Shown: positions 52,736-61,308 of the stretch, piece by piece
How positions within the stretch are numbered: the first letter of the stretch is position 1
Layout of the letters: the number at the start of each line of letters is the position of its first letter
From: an uncultured Eubacterium sp.
GTDB taxonomy: Bacteria; Bacillota; Clostridia; Lachnospirales; Lachnospiraceae
NCBI GenBank assembly: GCA_948579355.1
Contig: CAPAOV010000005.1
Coordinates: 1 to 64,000, forward strand
DNA: 64,000 nucleotides
Direction: 5' to 3'
Made by a program: the position numbers and the translations under genes
Notes under the pieces: generated by a model
What the model was told of the DNA's origin: nothing
The model's database searches: none
What the model saw: only the letters and a program-made list of their open reading frames with translations

Positions 52736-53656
52736 TCAGCAGAGATGAAATTCTTCCCAAAATACAACATTTTCTAATATCATAATAGCTTTCCACCAGT
52801 TTTTGGCCAGTTCAAATTCCTTATAGTCGCTATACCACTCCCACGGCACGGCAAAGGAGCCATCTTCTAACTGGGCTTTCGCCAAATATTCACATTCCTG
52901 TTTTACAATCTCTTCGTTTCCCTTATAAAAAATACTCTGCTTACCATGGATAAATCGGGATGGACGCGGCACATACTCCTTTTCCCACCGTTCCGCCTCG
53001 TAGCAAATATGGCGGGAGACCAACTCAATTAGGCGTCTCTCAAAATCATCCATGTCAATTACATCCGTAATCTCTGCCTCTATTAAATAATGATAGAGCT
53101 GGATGTAGCATTCAAGCATATGTTCCTCCTGTATCGGATAATTTTCCACCAACCACTGATAGGATTTTTGTGCCAGAATCTTGCCTTTCTGCCACAGCTC
53201 ACTTCCCTCGAACGCATAACAAAGAATGAAGCCAGCAAGGGCTGCCGAGGGATTCGGACTGTACTCCCCCTCCTTGTCCGGCTCATAGCTCCACCAGATT
53301 GCATGCGGATAGTTGTTGTTCTCCGGCACCGAGCCTTTCCACTGTCCCGTCTCTTCAAGAAATGCTTCTCCACTTCCCAGATAGCGCAAAATCCCCTGAA
53401 TAATCGGATGGGATGAATCCCCATAGCCGACTTGTTGCAAAATCTTTGTCGCCTGCCATGTCTCAATTGGTGCAGAATTGGGATTAAACGAATCCGGCTC
53501 CAGAGCATGTCCGAAGCCCCCGTCTTCATTTTGATAAAAAGAAAGGTTGTGCAGCACATCGTCAATACTGCCCTGCTCCATATAATATTTCCACAACGCA
53601 AGTTCTATCGGACGGGCATTGCGGTAGATAAATTCTTTTGCCTTTTTTATGTCCAT
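52736..53656 (-). CDS. Prenyltransferase/squalene-cyclase-like toroid protein
   Basis: 306 aa, all-alpha. Repeats such as VLHNLSFYQNEDGGFGHALEPD and EYLAKAQLEDGSFAVPWEW carry the QxxDGGFG/QxxDGSF signature of the alpha/alpha-toroid terpenoid-cyclase superfamily. No DxDD or prenyltransferase zinc residues are evident, so it may not be a terpene enzyme; many such Firmicute proteins are uncharacterised. Monocistronic by position, next to an AraC regulator. Confidence 0.75.
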   Translation of the reverse strand: MDIKKAKEFIYRNARPIELALWKYYMEQGSIDDVLHNLSFYQNEDGGFGHALEPDSFNPNSAPIETWQATKILQQVGYGDSSHPIIQGILRYLGSGEAFLEETGQWKGSVPENNNYPHAIWWSYEPDKEGEYSPNPSAALAGFILCYAFEGSELWQKGKILAQKSYQWLVENYPIQEEHMLECYIQLYHYLIEAEITDVIDMDDFERRLIELVSRHICYEAERWEKEYVPRPSRFIHGKQSIFYKGNEEIVKQECEYLAKAQLEDGSFAVPWEWYSDYKEFELAKNWWKAIMILENVVFWEEFHLC

Positions 53657-53741
53657 AAGCTTCCTCCATTCTGCAAAATAAGCTGCTGCCTTTTTGCTTT
53701 ATATTTGTAGTATGCACATTATAGCATGGCAATCGAATTTT

Positions 53742-54590
53742 TTATTGTAAAAAACCGACATCTTTTCTGGCATTCTCCAGCGCTTTGCTAATGGGCAGCG
53801 AATGAAATTTCTTAAATTCCCTTATCAAATGCGATTGGTCGGTATAACCAAATTTGCTGACTGCGTCCTGCATTTGAAAATTTCTCTGAAAAAGCGCTTC
53901 CTGCCATACATACTGATACCGTATCAGGGATGATAACGTCTTTGGCGAAACGCCTGTATTTTCCTTAAAGACACGCTCTATCTGACGGTTGCTGACATGA
54001 AGCTCACCGGCCAGCTTGTCCATCCGCAGATTTCCCCTGTGGCGCAGAATTTCGCCGACTGCTTCTGTAACGATACGGTTTTTGCGCTCCAGCTTCAGAT
54101 ACCGCATTAAAACAGCTTCGACTAATGGAATCCGCTCATTTATAGAGGTGATATCAAACAATAAGGGCGCTATTTCCTTTCGGATAGATGAAAAGTGGCT
54201 GTCGACATCGAAAAATCTGTTCTTGACCCCGCGCATGGATTCTTCCGAAAAAAATACTGCGCTCCACGGATAAAAACGAATGGCAAATGTAGAGACAACA
54301 CAACTTTTTTCAACTTTTCTATGCGAATGAAAACTGCTGTCGTTAATACCGCAAAAACTGCTGTTTATATAATTATCTGTAAAATTAACGTCAAAAATAA
54401 TGTCCATGCACGTATCGGGAATAACCGTCGACACCCCATAATCTCCCTGTTCTTCCCAATAAGGCCGCCAGCTTCCCCAAAAACACCTGATATACGGTTT
54501 CAGTGCCTCACACGGCTCGTATTCCCGATAACTGTCATCGCTCTGAAACGGATTTGCCGTGATTGGACGGTATATCTGAAAAAACTCCAT
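53742..54590 (-). CDS. AraC family transcription regulator
   Basis: 282 aa. The N-terminal sensor starts with YEPCEALKPYIRCFWGSWRP and ends near residue 150, resembling the DUF6597-type domain. C-terminal HTH_18: LAGELHVSNRQIERVFKENTGVSPKTLSSLIRYQYVWQEAL and FGYTDQSHLIREFKKFHSLP. Ligand unknown. Downstream of the ABC operon on the same strand, 34 bp away; may control it or the toroid gene. Confidence 0.9.
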   Translation of the reverse strand: MEFFQIYRPITANPFQSDDSYREYEPCEALKPYIRCFWGSWRPYWEEQGDYGVSTVIPDTCMDIIFDVNFTDNYINSSFCGINDSSFHSHRKVEKSCVVSTFAIRFYPWSAVFFSEESMRGVKNRFFDVDSHFSSIRKEIAPLLFDITSINERIPLVEAVLMRYLKLERKNRIVTEAVGEILRHRGNLRMDKLAGELHVSNRQIERVFKENTGVSPKTLSSLIRYQYVWQEALFQRNFQMQDAVSKFGYTDQSHLIREFKKFHSLPISKALENARKDVGFLQ

Positions 54591-54624
54591 TCGCCATTCT
54601 CCCTTTGTAATAAGTCCTGTTCCT

Positions 54625-55278
54625 TTAGAATTCCCTTCTCTTCATAATCTTACCACTTATGGCGCAGGAAGCAAGAACTATCGCAGCCGAGACAACAAAA
54701 ATCAGCAGCTCTGTCACTCCACGCCACAACGCAGACAGCGAAGTAAACATTTTCTCCCAGTCAATCCCCAAGGCGTCACAAGCTTTTGAAACCGCATATG
54801 CGATTAGAAACAGGAATCCCAATGCTATTAAAAAAACAAATTTCCCCCTATCTGCGCCAAACTTGAACTGAAATGGAAGTACGACGGCCGCCATTACAAG
54901 AAAGAGAGGAATCAGCAAAACAATACCAGAATAAAATTCCATCTCCGGAAAACTGCCCTCACTTATTACTTTTGACGTACCTGACACGAGAACAGCTATG
55001 AGCCACGTACCGATGTTGCACAGAACAGCGAATAAGTACTTTTCCCTGACAAATGCTTCCCGCATTACAGGAAGTGTCAATAGAAACGGATATCCATTTT
55101 CACTTTCGTCATAGATTGTACTACTTATGGCAAAAAAGGAACAGAGCGATGTCATATATCCAATGGCAAATGCCTCACTTATTTGAAAATTAAGAACAAT
55201 CGCCGCAACTAACATAAAAAGCAAAAAATATTTTTGCTGTAGTAATAATCGAAAATCTTTGATTAGCAATCCTTTCAT
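54625..55278 (-). CDS. ABC-2 type transporter permease
   Basis: 217 aa, six hydrophobic helices with a charged C-terminal KRREF. It starts inside the end of the ATPase gene (ATGA overlap at 55275-55278). The substrate is unknown; permeases of this type partner GntR/YtrA-controlled ATPases in bacitracin- or envelope-stress-responsive systems. The sequence ESENGYPFLLTLPVMREAFVREKY is typical of ABC-2 membrane proteins. Confidence 0.88.
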   Translation of the reverse strand: MKGLLIKDFRLLLQQKYFLLFMLVAAIVLNFQISEAFAIGYMTSLCSFFAISSTIYDESENGYPFLLTLPVMREAFVREKYLFAVLCNIGTWLIAVLVSGTSKVISEGSFPEMEFYSGIVLLIPLFLVMAAVVLPFQFKFGADRGKFVFLIALGFLFLIAYAVSKACDALGIDWEKMFTSLSALWRGVTELLIFVVSAAIVLASCAISGKIMKRREF

Positions 55279-56126
55279 AATTCGCTTCCCCCAATCATAA
55301 GTATCATCAAATCATCCATATTTCCTTTTTCAACGACAATCTCCGGATAATTTTCCAGATAAAATTGTTTCTCATCAGTCAAACACCGATATCCGTAAGT
55401 CTCTTTCTCATATTTCTTTATATATCGCTTGTCAAGCTGCTCAAACTGCTGCGAACTGATTTTCAACAGCGCATAATTGTCAAGAAGACGGTCGGTCTCC
55501 TCATGCATTACAATACTGCCCTCGTTTATCATGTAAAAATCATCACAAAATCCCTCTAAGTCCGATGAAATATGAGAGCTGATGAGAATTGTACGCCTCT
55601 CGTCCTCTTCCATATAGGCGCGCAGCAACCCGAGTACTTCTTCACGGGCGATAACGTCCAGCCCCACAGTCGGCTCATCCAAAATCAACAAATCGGCCTC
55701 ATGGCTCAGCGCAATAAGAATCTTTAATTTTGCTTTCATTCCGGTTGAAAAATCTTTGAGCTTCTTGTTCAGCGGCAGCTCAGATTTTTTGCACTGCTCC
55801 GTAAATTGCTGCAAATGGAACTTCTTATACATCGCCTTTAAAATATGAGCGATATCGCGAATTGTCAGGTAGGAGCTAAATCCGGAGTCCGATAACACCA
55901 CTCCTAAGCGCTCCCTGTCGGCAGGCAAAAGCGAGGAAACCTCTTTGCCAAATATTTCTATCGAACCGCCGTCCGGACGAATGAGATTGAGCACCGCCTT
56001 AAAAGTCGTACTCTTTCCCGCCCCATTGCGGCCAATCAGTCCGGTAACACAGCCGCTTCTGACCTCCATGCTGCAATCCAGCGTAAAATCATCATAACTC
56101 TTTCTTAGATTTTCTATTTTCAGCAT
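55275..56126 (-). CDS. ABC transporter ATP-binding protein
   Basis: 283 aa from ATG 56126 (GGAGGATAAGT upstream). Walker A GRNGAGKST, Q-loop-like stretch, signature LKDFSTGMKAKLKI (divergent from LSGGQ), Walker B LLILDEPTVGLD, His switch LISSHI. C-terminal ~70 residues extend the domain, as in YtrB-like ATPases. Partner of the permease that follows. Controlled by the GntR gene upstream. Confidence 0.93.
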   Translation of the reverse strand: MLKIENLRKSYDDFTLDCSMEVRSGCVTGLIGRNGAGKSTTFKAVLNLIRPDGGSIEIFGKEVSSLLPADRERLGVVLSDSGFSSYLTIRDIAHILKAMYKKFHLQQFTEQCKKSELPLNKKLKDFSTGMKAKLKILIALSHEADLLILDEPTVGLDVIAREEVLGLLRAYMEEDERRTILISSHISSDLEGFCDDFYMINEGSIVMHEETDRLLDNYALLKISSQQFEQLDKRYIKKYEKETYGYRCLTDEKQFYLENYPEIVVEKGNMDDLMILMIGGSEL

Positions 56127-56165
56127 ACTTATCCTCCATTCCCAATCACAGTAAAACACCGTTGT

Positions 56166-56537
56166 TCATTCACTCATAAGGATTTCAAACAGGCCGCGGA
56201 TTTCTTTCTCCGTCAGACCGCACCGCTTTGCCTTGGCAATCGTCTGCTCTAAATCCTTTTCAACTTCTTTCTGCCATTCCTCTTTCATCCGCTCGGGATT
56301 GGCGGCAGCTACGAAAGTTCCCTTTCCATGAACGGTCACGGTAAAACCCTCCTGCTCCAGATTATCATAAGCTTTTTTAACTGTAAGGGCGCTGATTTTT
56401 AACTCCTTAGACAATGCTCTCACAGAGGGAAGCATCGTATCCTCCACCAGCTCACCGCTCACAATAGCAACCTTAATCTGCTCCATAATCTGCTCATAAA
56501 TGGGCACCATGGATGTATTGTTTATAATAATATGCAT
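56166..56537 (-). CDS. GntR family regulator, YtrA type
   Basis: 123 aa: winged HTH (PIYEQIMEQIKVAIVSGELVEDTMLPSVRALSKELKISALTVKKAYDNLEQEGFTVTVHGKGTFVA) with only a short helical tail, the small YtrA form that dimerises without a large ligand domain. First gene of the regulator/ATPase/permease operon. An inverted repeat flanks its promoter (56588-56638), consistent with autorepression. Confidence 0.93.
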   Translation of the reverse strand: MHIIINNTSMVPIYEQIMEQIKVAIVSGELVEDTMLPSVRALSKELKISALTVKKAYDNLEQEGFTVTVHGKGTFVAAANPERMKEEWQKEVEKDLEQTIAKAKRCGLTEKEIRGLFEILMSE

Positions 56538-56587
56538 ATTGTCTGTCCCCTAATTCTTATAGTAAAGAGCGCGCTTTCTCTTTCTGT

Positions 56588-56638
56588 ATAACAGTATATA
56601 ACAGATAAGAACAGTTGTCAACTGTTTTATACTGTTAT
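56588..56638 (-). promoter_or_regulatory. Promoter with flanking inverted-repeat operator, gntR operon
   Basis: TTGACA (56616-56621), 17 bp, TATACT (56593-56598). The 11-bp arms ATAACAGTATA (56588-56598) and TATACTGTTAT (56628-56638) bracket it, and AACAGTT-gtc-AACTGTT (56610-56626) covers the -35. A symmetric operator is expected to be bound by the GntR protein. Confidence 0.7.
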
Positions 56639-56640
56639 AC

Positions 56641-58149
56641 TCATTTAATTTTCATTTTTTTCGTTATCCCTTTCTTCTTCAGCCACTTTGTATATGCTTT
56701 CTTTTGTTTTTTTGGCACTTTAATCACGGCTTTCTTGTAAATTCCCTTAAATGCCTGTGTTGCCACCGATTTGCTTTTCAGCTTTTTGGTTTTAATTGTT
56801 ATCAACTTTAACTTCTTGCATCCATAAAATGCTTTCTTGCCAATCTTCGTTACAGCTGACGGAATCGTTATTTTCTTTAGTGATGCACACTTAGAGAATG
56901 CTTTATTTCCGATTGTGGTAACGAACTTACCTATAGTTACGGATTTTAGTTTTTTACATCCGCTAAAAGCGTTGTCCGATATATCTGTTACTTTAAATTT
57001 TACTCCGTCCATTGACACAGTAGACGGAATAACAATTTTTGTTGTTTCCTTGTTGTCAACTTTATAAAATTCCACTCTGTCCTGTGCAATCACTCGGTAG
57101 GACACCTTATTTTTCTTATCTTTCAGCAGCGTTCCTTTCGACAAGCCATTCCGTATATTGGGCCCTTCCGTTGGTTTGGTATTTTCTGTCGTATTGTTCG
57201 GCTCTCCCGTCGGGGGAGGACTGACGGCAATGTCCGGCGTCGGAATCGCTGTCTCAATCTCTCTCCCCTCCGAGGTCACACTGCCGGCGTATGTCCAGCC
57301 TGAATTAGATAACAAGCTTAAATGCAAAGCCGGACGGACAGCGTAAGTATAGTCATAGATGACATAATTACCATCTATATTGACATAACCATTGCCACGG
57401 ACGAAAGAAGCAAGCCCTCTGTCAATGCCCACAGACCGCAGCCACCAATCACCTGCTGTTCCAGCGGCACTCATATATTCTCCCCCAAATTCTCCTCCAA
57501 ACTCTCCTCCACCCGCTGTATAGGCTGTGTTTACTGCCCTCCTCGCATTGTTCCTTTCATAAGAAGAGGCAAATCCATACTCCGGATTCGTCACCTCATC
57601 CACAGACAACAAATATACTTTATCCGCCGTATCATTGCCCCCTTCTGTTCCGTACTTAGGATTGTCACTATTTGTTACATTTGTAATCCGTATAGCTGAT
57701 TGCTCATTCACCGAAAATGCATTATTAAAAAAGTTATTGTCCTTGTAATCTTTCTCATCCTTATTCTTTTCCGCCCCATAGCCGTTCAGCCAGCTTCGCA
57801 TTGTGCAGGTCTCCCAAGTAATATCTGTATCTGCATCACTGTACCTCTGGTAGTCCAAATTTTTATCTGCCACCAGAAAAACATCATTGCCGTCTACCGA
57901 CAGCACCCGCCACTTGATAGGGGTTTTCTCATCCTTTTTGTCAGCTTTACCATCTCCGTTTGTATCTTCCTGCCAGTAATTCCCGAACCATATACAGTCC
58001 CAAGTGGTAACACCCTCACTATCCGCCCTCGGGTTATTCAGACTATAGCCGGCTGCCTTGACCGACGCTGTTCCGGACAAAGGCAGAAACCCTGCCAACA
58101 GAGCGCTGACGAGAAGCAACGCCAGTGAACGTTTACTCGTTGTCTTCAT
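56641..58149 (-). CDS. Secreted protein with DUF6273-like (C-type-lectin-like) domain and LRR_5 repeats
   Basis: 502 aa. Signal peptide (about 1-32, ending SVKAAG), a domain of ~240 residues (TTWDCIWFGNYWQEDTNGDGK; PIKWRVLSVDGNDVFLVADKNL; SWLNGYG; GDWWLRSVGIDRG; YTYAVRPALHLS) with the DUF6273/formylglycine-like pattern, a Thr/Pro linker, and BspA-like leucine-rich repeats (TDISDNAFSGCKKLKSVTIGKF; TIGNKAFSKCASLKKITIPSAV) ending in a Lys-rich tail. A short GGEFGGEFGGEY repeat is inside the first domain. Surface adhesion or glycan binding is likely. Confidence 0.85.
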   Translation of the reverse strand: MKTTSKRSLALLLVSALLAGFLPLSGTASVKAAGYSLNNPRADSEGVTTWDCIWFGNYWQEDTNGDGKADKKDEKTPIKWRVLSVDGNDVFLVADKNLDYQRYSDADTDITWETCTMRSWLNGYGAEKNKDEKDYKDNNFFNNAFSVNEQSAIRITNVTNSDNPKYGTEGGNDTADKVYLLSVDEVTNPEYGFASSYERNNARRAVNTAYTAGGGEFGGEFGGEYMSAAGTAGDWWLRSVGIDRGLASFVRGNGYVNIDGNYVIYDYTYAVRPALHLSLLSNSGWTYAGSVTSEGREIETAIPTPDIAVSPPPTGEPNNTTENTKPTEGPNIRNGLSKGTLLKDKKNKVSYRVIAQDRVEFYKVDNKETTKIVIPSTVSMDGVKFKVTDISDNAFSGCKKLKSVTIGKFVTTIGNKAFSKCASLKKITIPSAVTKIGKKAFYGCKKLKLITIKTKKLKSKSVATQAFKGIYKKAVIKVPKKQKKAYTKWLKKKGITKKMKIK

Positions 58150-58555
58150 GTCTGTAATCCTCCTCTTATGGTTGCTTTTAAGTAAGAAATTTTTCCCTAT
58201 AATTTTCTATAACCAATATATGTTAATTATAGAGGGGATAACAGGATAAATCAACCATAGCTGTATAGGGTATTGAAATGAAAAAACGCTTGCGAATCAT
58301 GTATAATAGGGCGAAATATATTAATACAAAATACACTATGAGTTTGCCCTTACAAAGTTTAAAATGCAATCAGTTGCTCTACCCGATTCATCAACAGAAG
58401 CCAATTCAAGCATATGTAAACCATCCAGTAAATCATTCAATTAAACAGCATGATTTTGCATTATATGCCTCATCGCCATTTTCACGGTTTCTTATTTCTG
58501 TATACACAGCAACTAAATGCTTTCATGCTTTGATAAACTCAATTAAAGGCTTTCA
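58150..58555. other. Intergenic region without a supported gene
   Basis: AT-rich, about 400 bp between divergent genes. It includes the leader of the surface protein gene on the left and the promoter of the HTH/nucleotidyltransferase pair on the right. A 93-codon plus frame (58278-58559) has no ribosome site and an unconvincing composition. No repeat or RNA structure stands out. Confidence 0.5.
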
Positions 58556-58584
58556 TTGACTTTATAACGGGATACCGTTATAAT
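58556..58584 (+). promoter_or_regulatory. Promoter with internal palindromic operator, HTH/nucleotidyltransferase pair
   Basis: TTGACT (58556-58561), 17 bp, perfect TATAAT (58579-58584). The spacer holds TTATAACGG (58562-58570) and CCGTTATAA (58575-58583) around a 4-bp centre, so a bound dimer would block both hexamers. Confidence 0.75.
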
Positions 58585-58606
58585 AAAAAAACTAGGAGGT
58601 GTAAAC

Positions 58607-59194
58607 ATGCCTTTAAAACAATTATTGGAAATACAAAATATGTCTGTATATCAGTGTGCCAAGAAAAGCAATGTGCCCTACACTACCCTTTCCGATTTGA
58701 TAAATGGTAAAACAAAAATTAGCAGATGTTCGGCAGAAACAGTATATAAACTGTCAAAAGTATTTCATGTGACAATGGAAGAACTTTTAGAAAATGAAGT
58801 TGGAAATGAATCTAATGCACCATACCGGAGCAGCTTTGAAATTTTTAAAAGTAATGTTTGCCATCTGGTAAAAGATAAAGGTGATATTGATTTTATCGTA
58901 GATGTCTTACGGGAAAATGAAATCAGAATGTACTGGAAAAGAAAGTGGTATCCGGAAAGTTTTTATCTGCTTGCAATGGTAGATTACCTGTGCCGTGAAA
59001 ATGGCCTGCCGCTTTGTCAGGATTATGATGACATACGAAAACACAAACTTGCTGAACCAATTTATCCACGGGATATTATGTTAGCGGTAAAACTAAACCC
59101 CGAATTGGACGAAAGAAAATCAAGCTGGGACAATGCGATACCTGAGTTTCTAAAATACAATATTGTTGAGGGGGAAATCCGAAATGTCTATTGA
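58607..59194 (+). CDS. HTH-domain protein, likely antitoxin of a nucleotidyltransferase pair
   Basis: 195 aa. Residues ~1-65 are an XRE-type HTH (LLEIQNMSVYQCAKKSNVPYTTLSDLINGKTKISRCSAETVYKLSKVFHVTMEELL). The C-terminal ~125 residues (FIVDVLRENEIRMYWKRKWYPESFYLLAMVDYLCRENGLPL) form a helical domain. It overlaps the nucleotidyltransferase gene by 11 bp. The order, overlap and operator inside the promoter fit an autoregulated toxin-antitoxin-like module. AGGAGGTGT precedes the ATG. Confidence 0.8.
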   Translation: MPLKQLLEIQNMSVYQCAKKSNVPYTTLSDLINGKTKISRCSAETVYKLSKVFHVTMEELLENEVGNESNAPYRSSFEIFKSNVCHLVKDKGDIDFIVDVLRENEIRMYWKRKWYPESFYLLAMVDYLCRENGLPLCQDYDDIRKHKLAEPIYPRDIMLAVKLNPELDERKSSWDNAIPEFLKYNIVEGEIRNVY

Positions 59195-59912
59195 CCGTGT
59201 GTTTACGAAAGATAATTTGGATAATTATTTGAAAGAACTTGGCAGAGAATTTCGTAAACGAAACGGAACAAAAATGCCAGCGGAGATTATTTTAGTTGGC
59301 GGTGCAGCTATTCTTGCCAATTATGGCTTTCGTGAAATGACCTATGACATTGACGCTGTAGTCACGGCATCATCAGCCATGAAAGAAGCGGTCAATGCTG
59401 TAGGAGATAAGTTTCAACTTCCAAATCGCTGGTTAAATGCCGATTTCAAAAATACTAATTCTTATAGCCCAAAACTAAGACAGTATTCAAAGCATTACCG
59501 CACATACTCCAATGTACTTCATATACGAGCGGTTAATGCAGAATATCTGATTGCTATGAAACTAATGTCAGGGCGCTCATATAAGAAAGACCTCTCCGAT
59601 GTAGTAGGGATATTATATGAGCAGGAAAAGTCAGGGCAGCCTCTTGGTTATGAAAAAATAGATAAAGCGGTGAAAGAATTATACGGGGATTGGAACGGTA
59701 TTTCTGATTATGCAAGAAAGATTCTGTTGACAGCGCTATCTTCAGAAAATCTGGCAGAATTGTTTGAACAACAGATGAAAGAGGAAAACCTATCCCGCCA
59801 GATTCTGCTTCATGCAGAACAGAAAGACACGAAAGCAGTAACAGAGAGTAGTGCAGAAGATATTATTAGGAAAGCATTAGCAAAAAAGAAAAGTAATAGG
59901 GATGAAAGATAA
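59184..59912 (+). CDS. Nucleotidyltransferase, likely toxin of the pair (AbiEii/DUF6036-like)
   Basis: 242 aa from ATG 59184 (GAGGGGGAAA upstream), overlapping the HTH gene. MNT-type core: ILVGGAAILANYGFREMTYDIDAVV, with the GG-x-A and D-x-D metal-binding positions, then NAEYLIAMKLMSGRSYKKDLSDVVGIL as in AbiEii/DUF6036 transferases. Such toxins add nucleotides to tRNA or other targets. The last ~40 residues are a Lys/Glu-rich helix. Toxicity and target are inferred from family and context only. Confidence 0.8.
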   Translation: MSIDRVFTKDNLDNYLKELGREFRKRNGTKMPAEIILVGGAAILANYGFREMTYDIDAVVTASSAMKEAVNAVGDKFQLPNRWLNADFKNTNSYSPKLRQYSKHYRTYSNVLHIRAVNAEYLIAMKLMSGRSYKKDLSDVVGILYEQEKSGQPLGYEKIDKAVKELYGDWNGISDYARKILLTALSSENLAELFEQQMKEENLSRQILLHAEQKDTKAVTESSAEDIIRKALAKKKSNRDER

Positions 59913-60023
59913 ATGGGAATATTCCTACACCCCAATCAACCATCCCTGAATATTCTAACCTTTCTTGGAAAAACTAACCCTATTCCCGACAAACTAACAG
60001 TTTTTTGCGAAAGGAGAATTGTG

Positions 60024-60998
60024 ATGTGTACTGCTGCCACCTACAAGACAAAAGATTTCTATTTTGGACGAACGTTAGATTATGACTTCTCTTATGGGCA
60101 TGAAATCGCCATAACTCCAAGAAATTACTCTTTTGATTTTCGCGGCAAAGGAAAACAGAAAACTCATTATGCCATGATTGGCATGGCGTATGTATGCGAT
60201 AATTACCCCTTGTATTATGACGCCGTAAACGAAAAGGGCTTAGGAATGGCCGGATTAAATTTTGTCGGCAATGCCGTTTATCGTGAGAAAAAAGAAGACA
60301 AAGACAACATTGCCACGTTTGAGCTTATTCCGTGGCTGTTAAGCCGCTGTGCCACCGTCAGAGAGGCAAGGCAGGAGCTTTCCAATATAAATATCTGGAA
60401 CATTTCCTTTCGCAATTCTTTACCGCCCGCCCAGCTTCACTGGATAATTGCAGACAGCAGGGAGGCAATTACTGTCGAAGCAATCAAAGAGGGCATTCGC
60501 ATATATGATAATCCGGTGGGCATCTTAACAAATAACCCGCCGTTTGATATGCAGATGTTTTCCCTCAATAATTTCCGCCACCTTTCCGCAAAGAACCTGC
60601 CTGACACTTTTTCCGCCACATTGGACTTAAAAGAATACAGCCGCGGAATGGGCGCTATCGGCCTGCCGGGGGATGTCTCTTCCCAGTCCCGTTTCATACG
60701 GGCCGCATTTATAAAATTAAATTCTCTATCTGGCGAAAGCGAACAGGAGAGCGTCAACCAGTTCTTCCATATTCTTAATTCCGTGGAACAACAGCGGGGC
60801 TGCTGCGAGACCGAGCCGGACAAATACGAAATTACCCTCTACACTTCGTGTTGCAACGCAGAAAAGGGAATTTATTATTATACTACTTATGACAATCATC
60901 AGATTAGCGCCGTCGATATGCACAAAGAGAACCTAGATGCCGAGGAGCTCGTGCGCTACCCGCTGTCGGAGGGGGAGCAGATACGGTTTATCAATTGA
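60024..60998 (+). CDS. bsh: Bile salt hydrolase (choloylglycine hydrolase family)
   Basis: 324 aa from ATG 60024 (AAGGAG 7 bp upstream). The Ntn nucleophile Cys2 follows the start Met directly, which fixes the start. Other family residues: R16 and D19 in GRTLDYDFSYG, Asn in AGLNFVGNAVY, Asn in LTNNPPFDMQMFSLNNF, and Arg in RGMGAIGLPGDVSSQSRFIRAAF. This set matches bile salt hydrolases more than penicillin V acylases. Cytoplasmic; deconjugates glycine/taurine from bile acids and points to an intestinal host. It follows the nucleotidyltransferase by 111 bp and ends at the terminator shared with the repeat RNA. Confidence 0.93.
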   Translation: MCTAATYKTKDFYFGRTLDYDFSYGHEIAITPRNYSFDFRGKGKQKTHYAMIGMAYVCDNYPLYYDAVNEKGLGMAGLNFVGNAVYREKKEDKDNIATFELIPWLLSRCATVREARQELSNINIWNISFRNSLPPAQLHWIIADSREAITVEAIKEGIRIYDNPVGILTNNPPFDMQMFSLNNFRHLSAKNLPDTFSATLDLKEYSRGMGAIGLPGDVSSQSRFIRAAFIKLNSLSGESEQESVNQFFHILNSVEQQRGCCETEPDKYEITLYTSCCNAEKGIYYYTTYDNHQISAVDMHKENLDAEELVRYPLSEGEQIRFIN

Positions 60999-61052
60999 TA
61001 ATTTCAGAAGTACCTACTTCTATTATTTTCATCTTCCTTTTACGGAAAACGC

Positions 61053-61104
61053 TAAAACGGAAACCCGGAGCCGCTTCACGCCGCTCCGGGTTCTCTTTCT
61101 TCTT
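61053..61104. terminator. GC-rich bidirectional terminator
   Basis: AACCCGGAGC (61062-61071) and GCTCCGGGTT (61083-61092) form a strong stem. On the plus strand TTCTCTTTCTTCTT follows (bsh side); on the minus strand TCCGTTTTAG follows (end of the tandem-repeat transcript). Confidence 0.75.
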
Positions 61105-61308
61105 ATGTATCTTAGTTCTTTTATCTCTTGTAGCTCCACCTCTTCTCTTTTGTCACTCAGTCACATTATCTTTTGCACTTCCATTCTCTTCTCTTTTGTC
61201 ACTTAACTGCGTTATCTTTCGTCCTTTAATTCTGTCATCTCTTGTAACTTGGCTATGTCCTCTCTTGTACTTCGCTCCTGTAATCTTTTGTATTTCATTC
61301 TCTTTTGT
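61101..61308. repeat. Ten-unit tandem array, 23-bp period
   Basis: Core TCTYTTGT (plus strand) begins at 61101, 61124, 61146, 61169, 61192, 61215, 61238, 61261, 61284 and 61301; spacings are 23, 22, 23 (six times) and 17. Weakly conserved ACTT often follows the core. Units are degenerate rather than identical, unlike a recent tandem duplication or a CRISPR array. Confidence 0.8.

Noticed and set aside
58278..58559. 93-codon plus frame before the HTH gene
   Set aside because: No ribosome site, low-complexity AT-rich composition, and its end overlaps the promoter of the HTH gene.
61101..61308. CRISPR array
   Set aside because: The period is 23 bp with an 8-bp core and no distinct spacers of ~30 bp; no cas genes are near.
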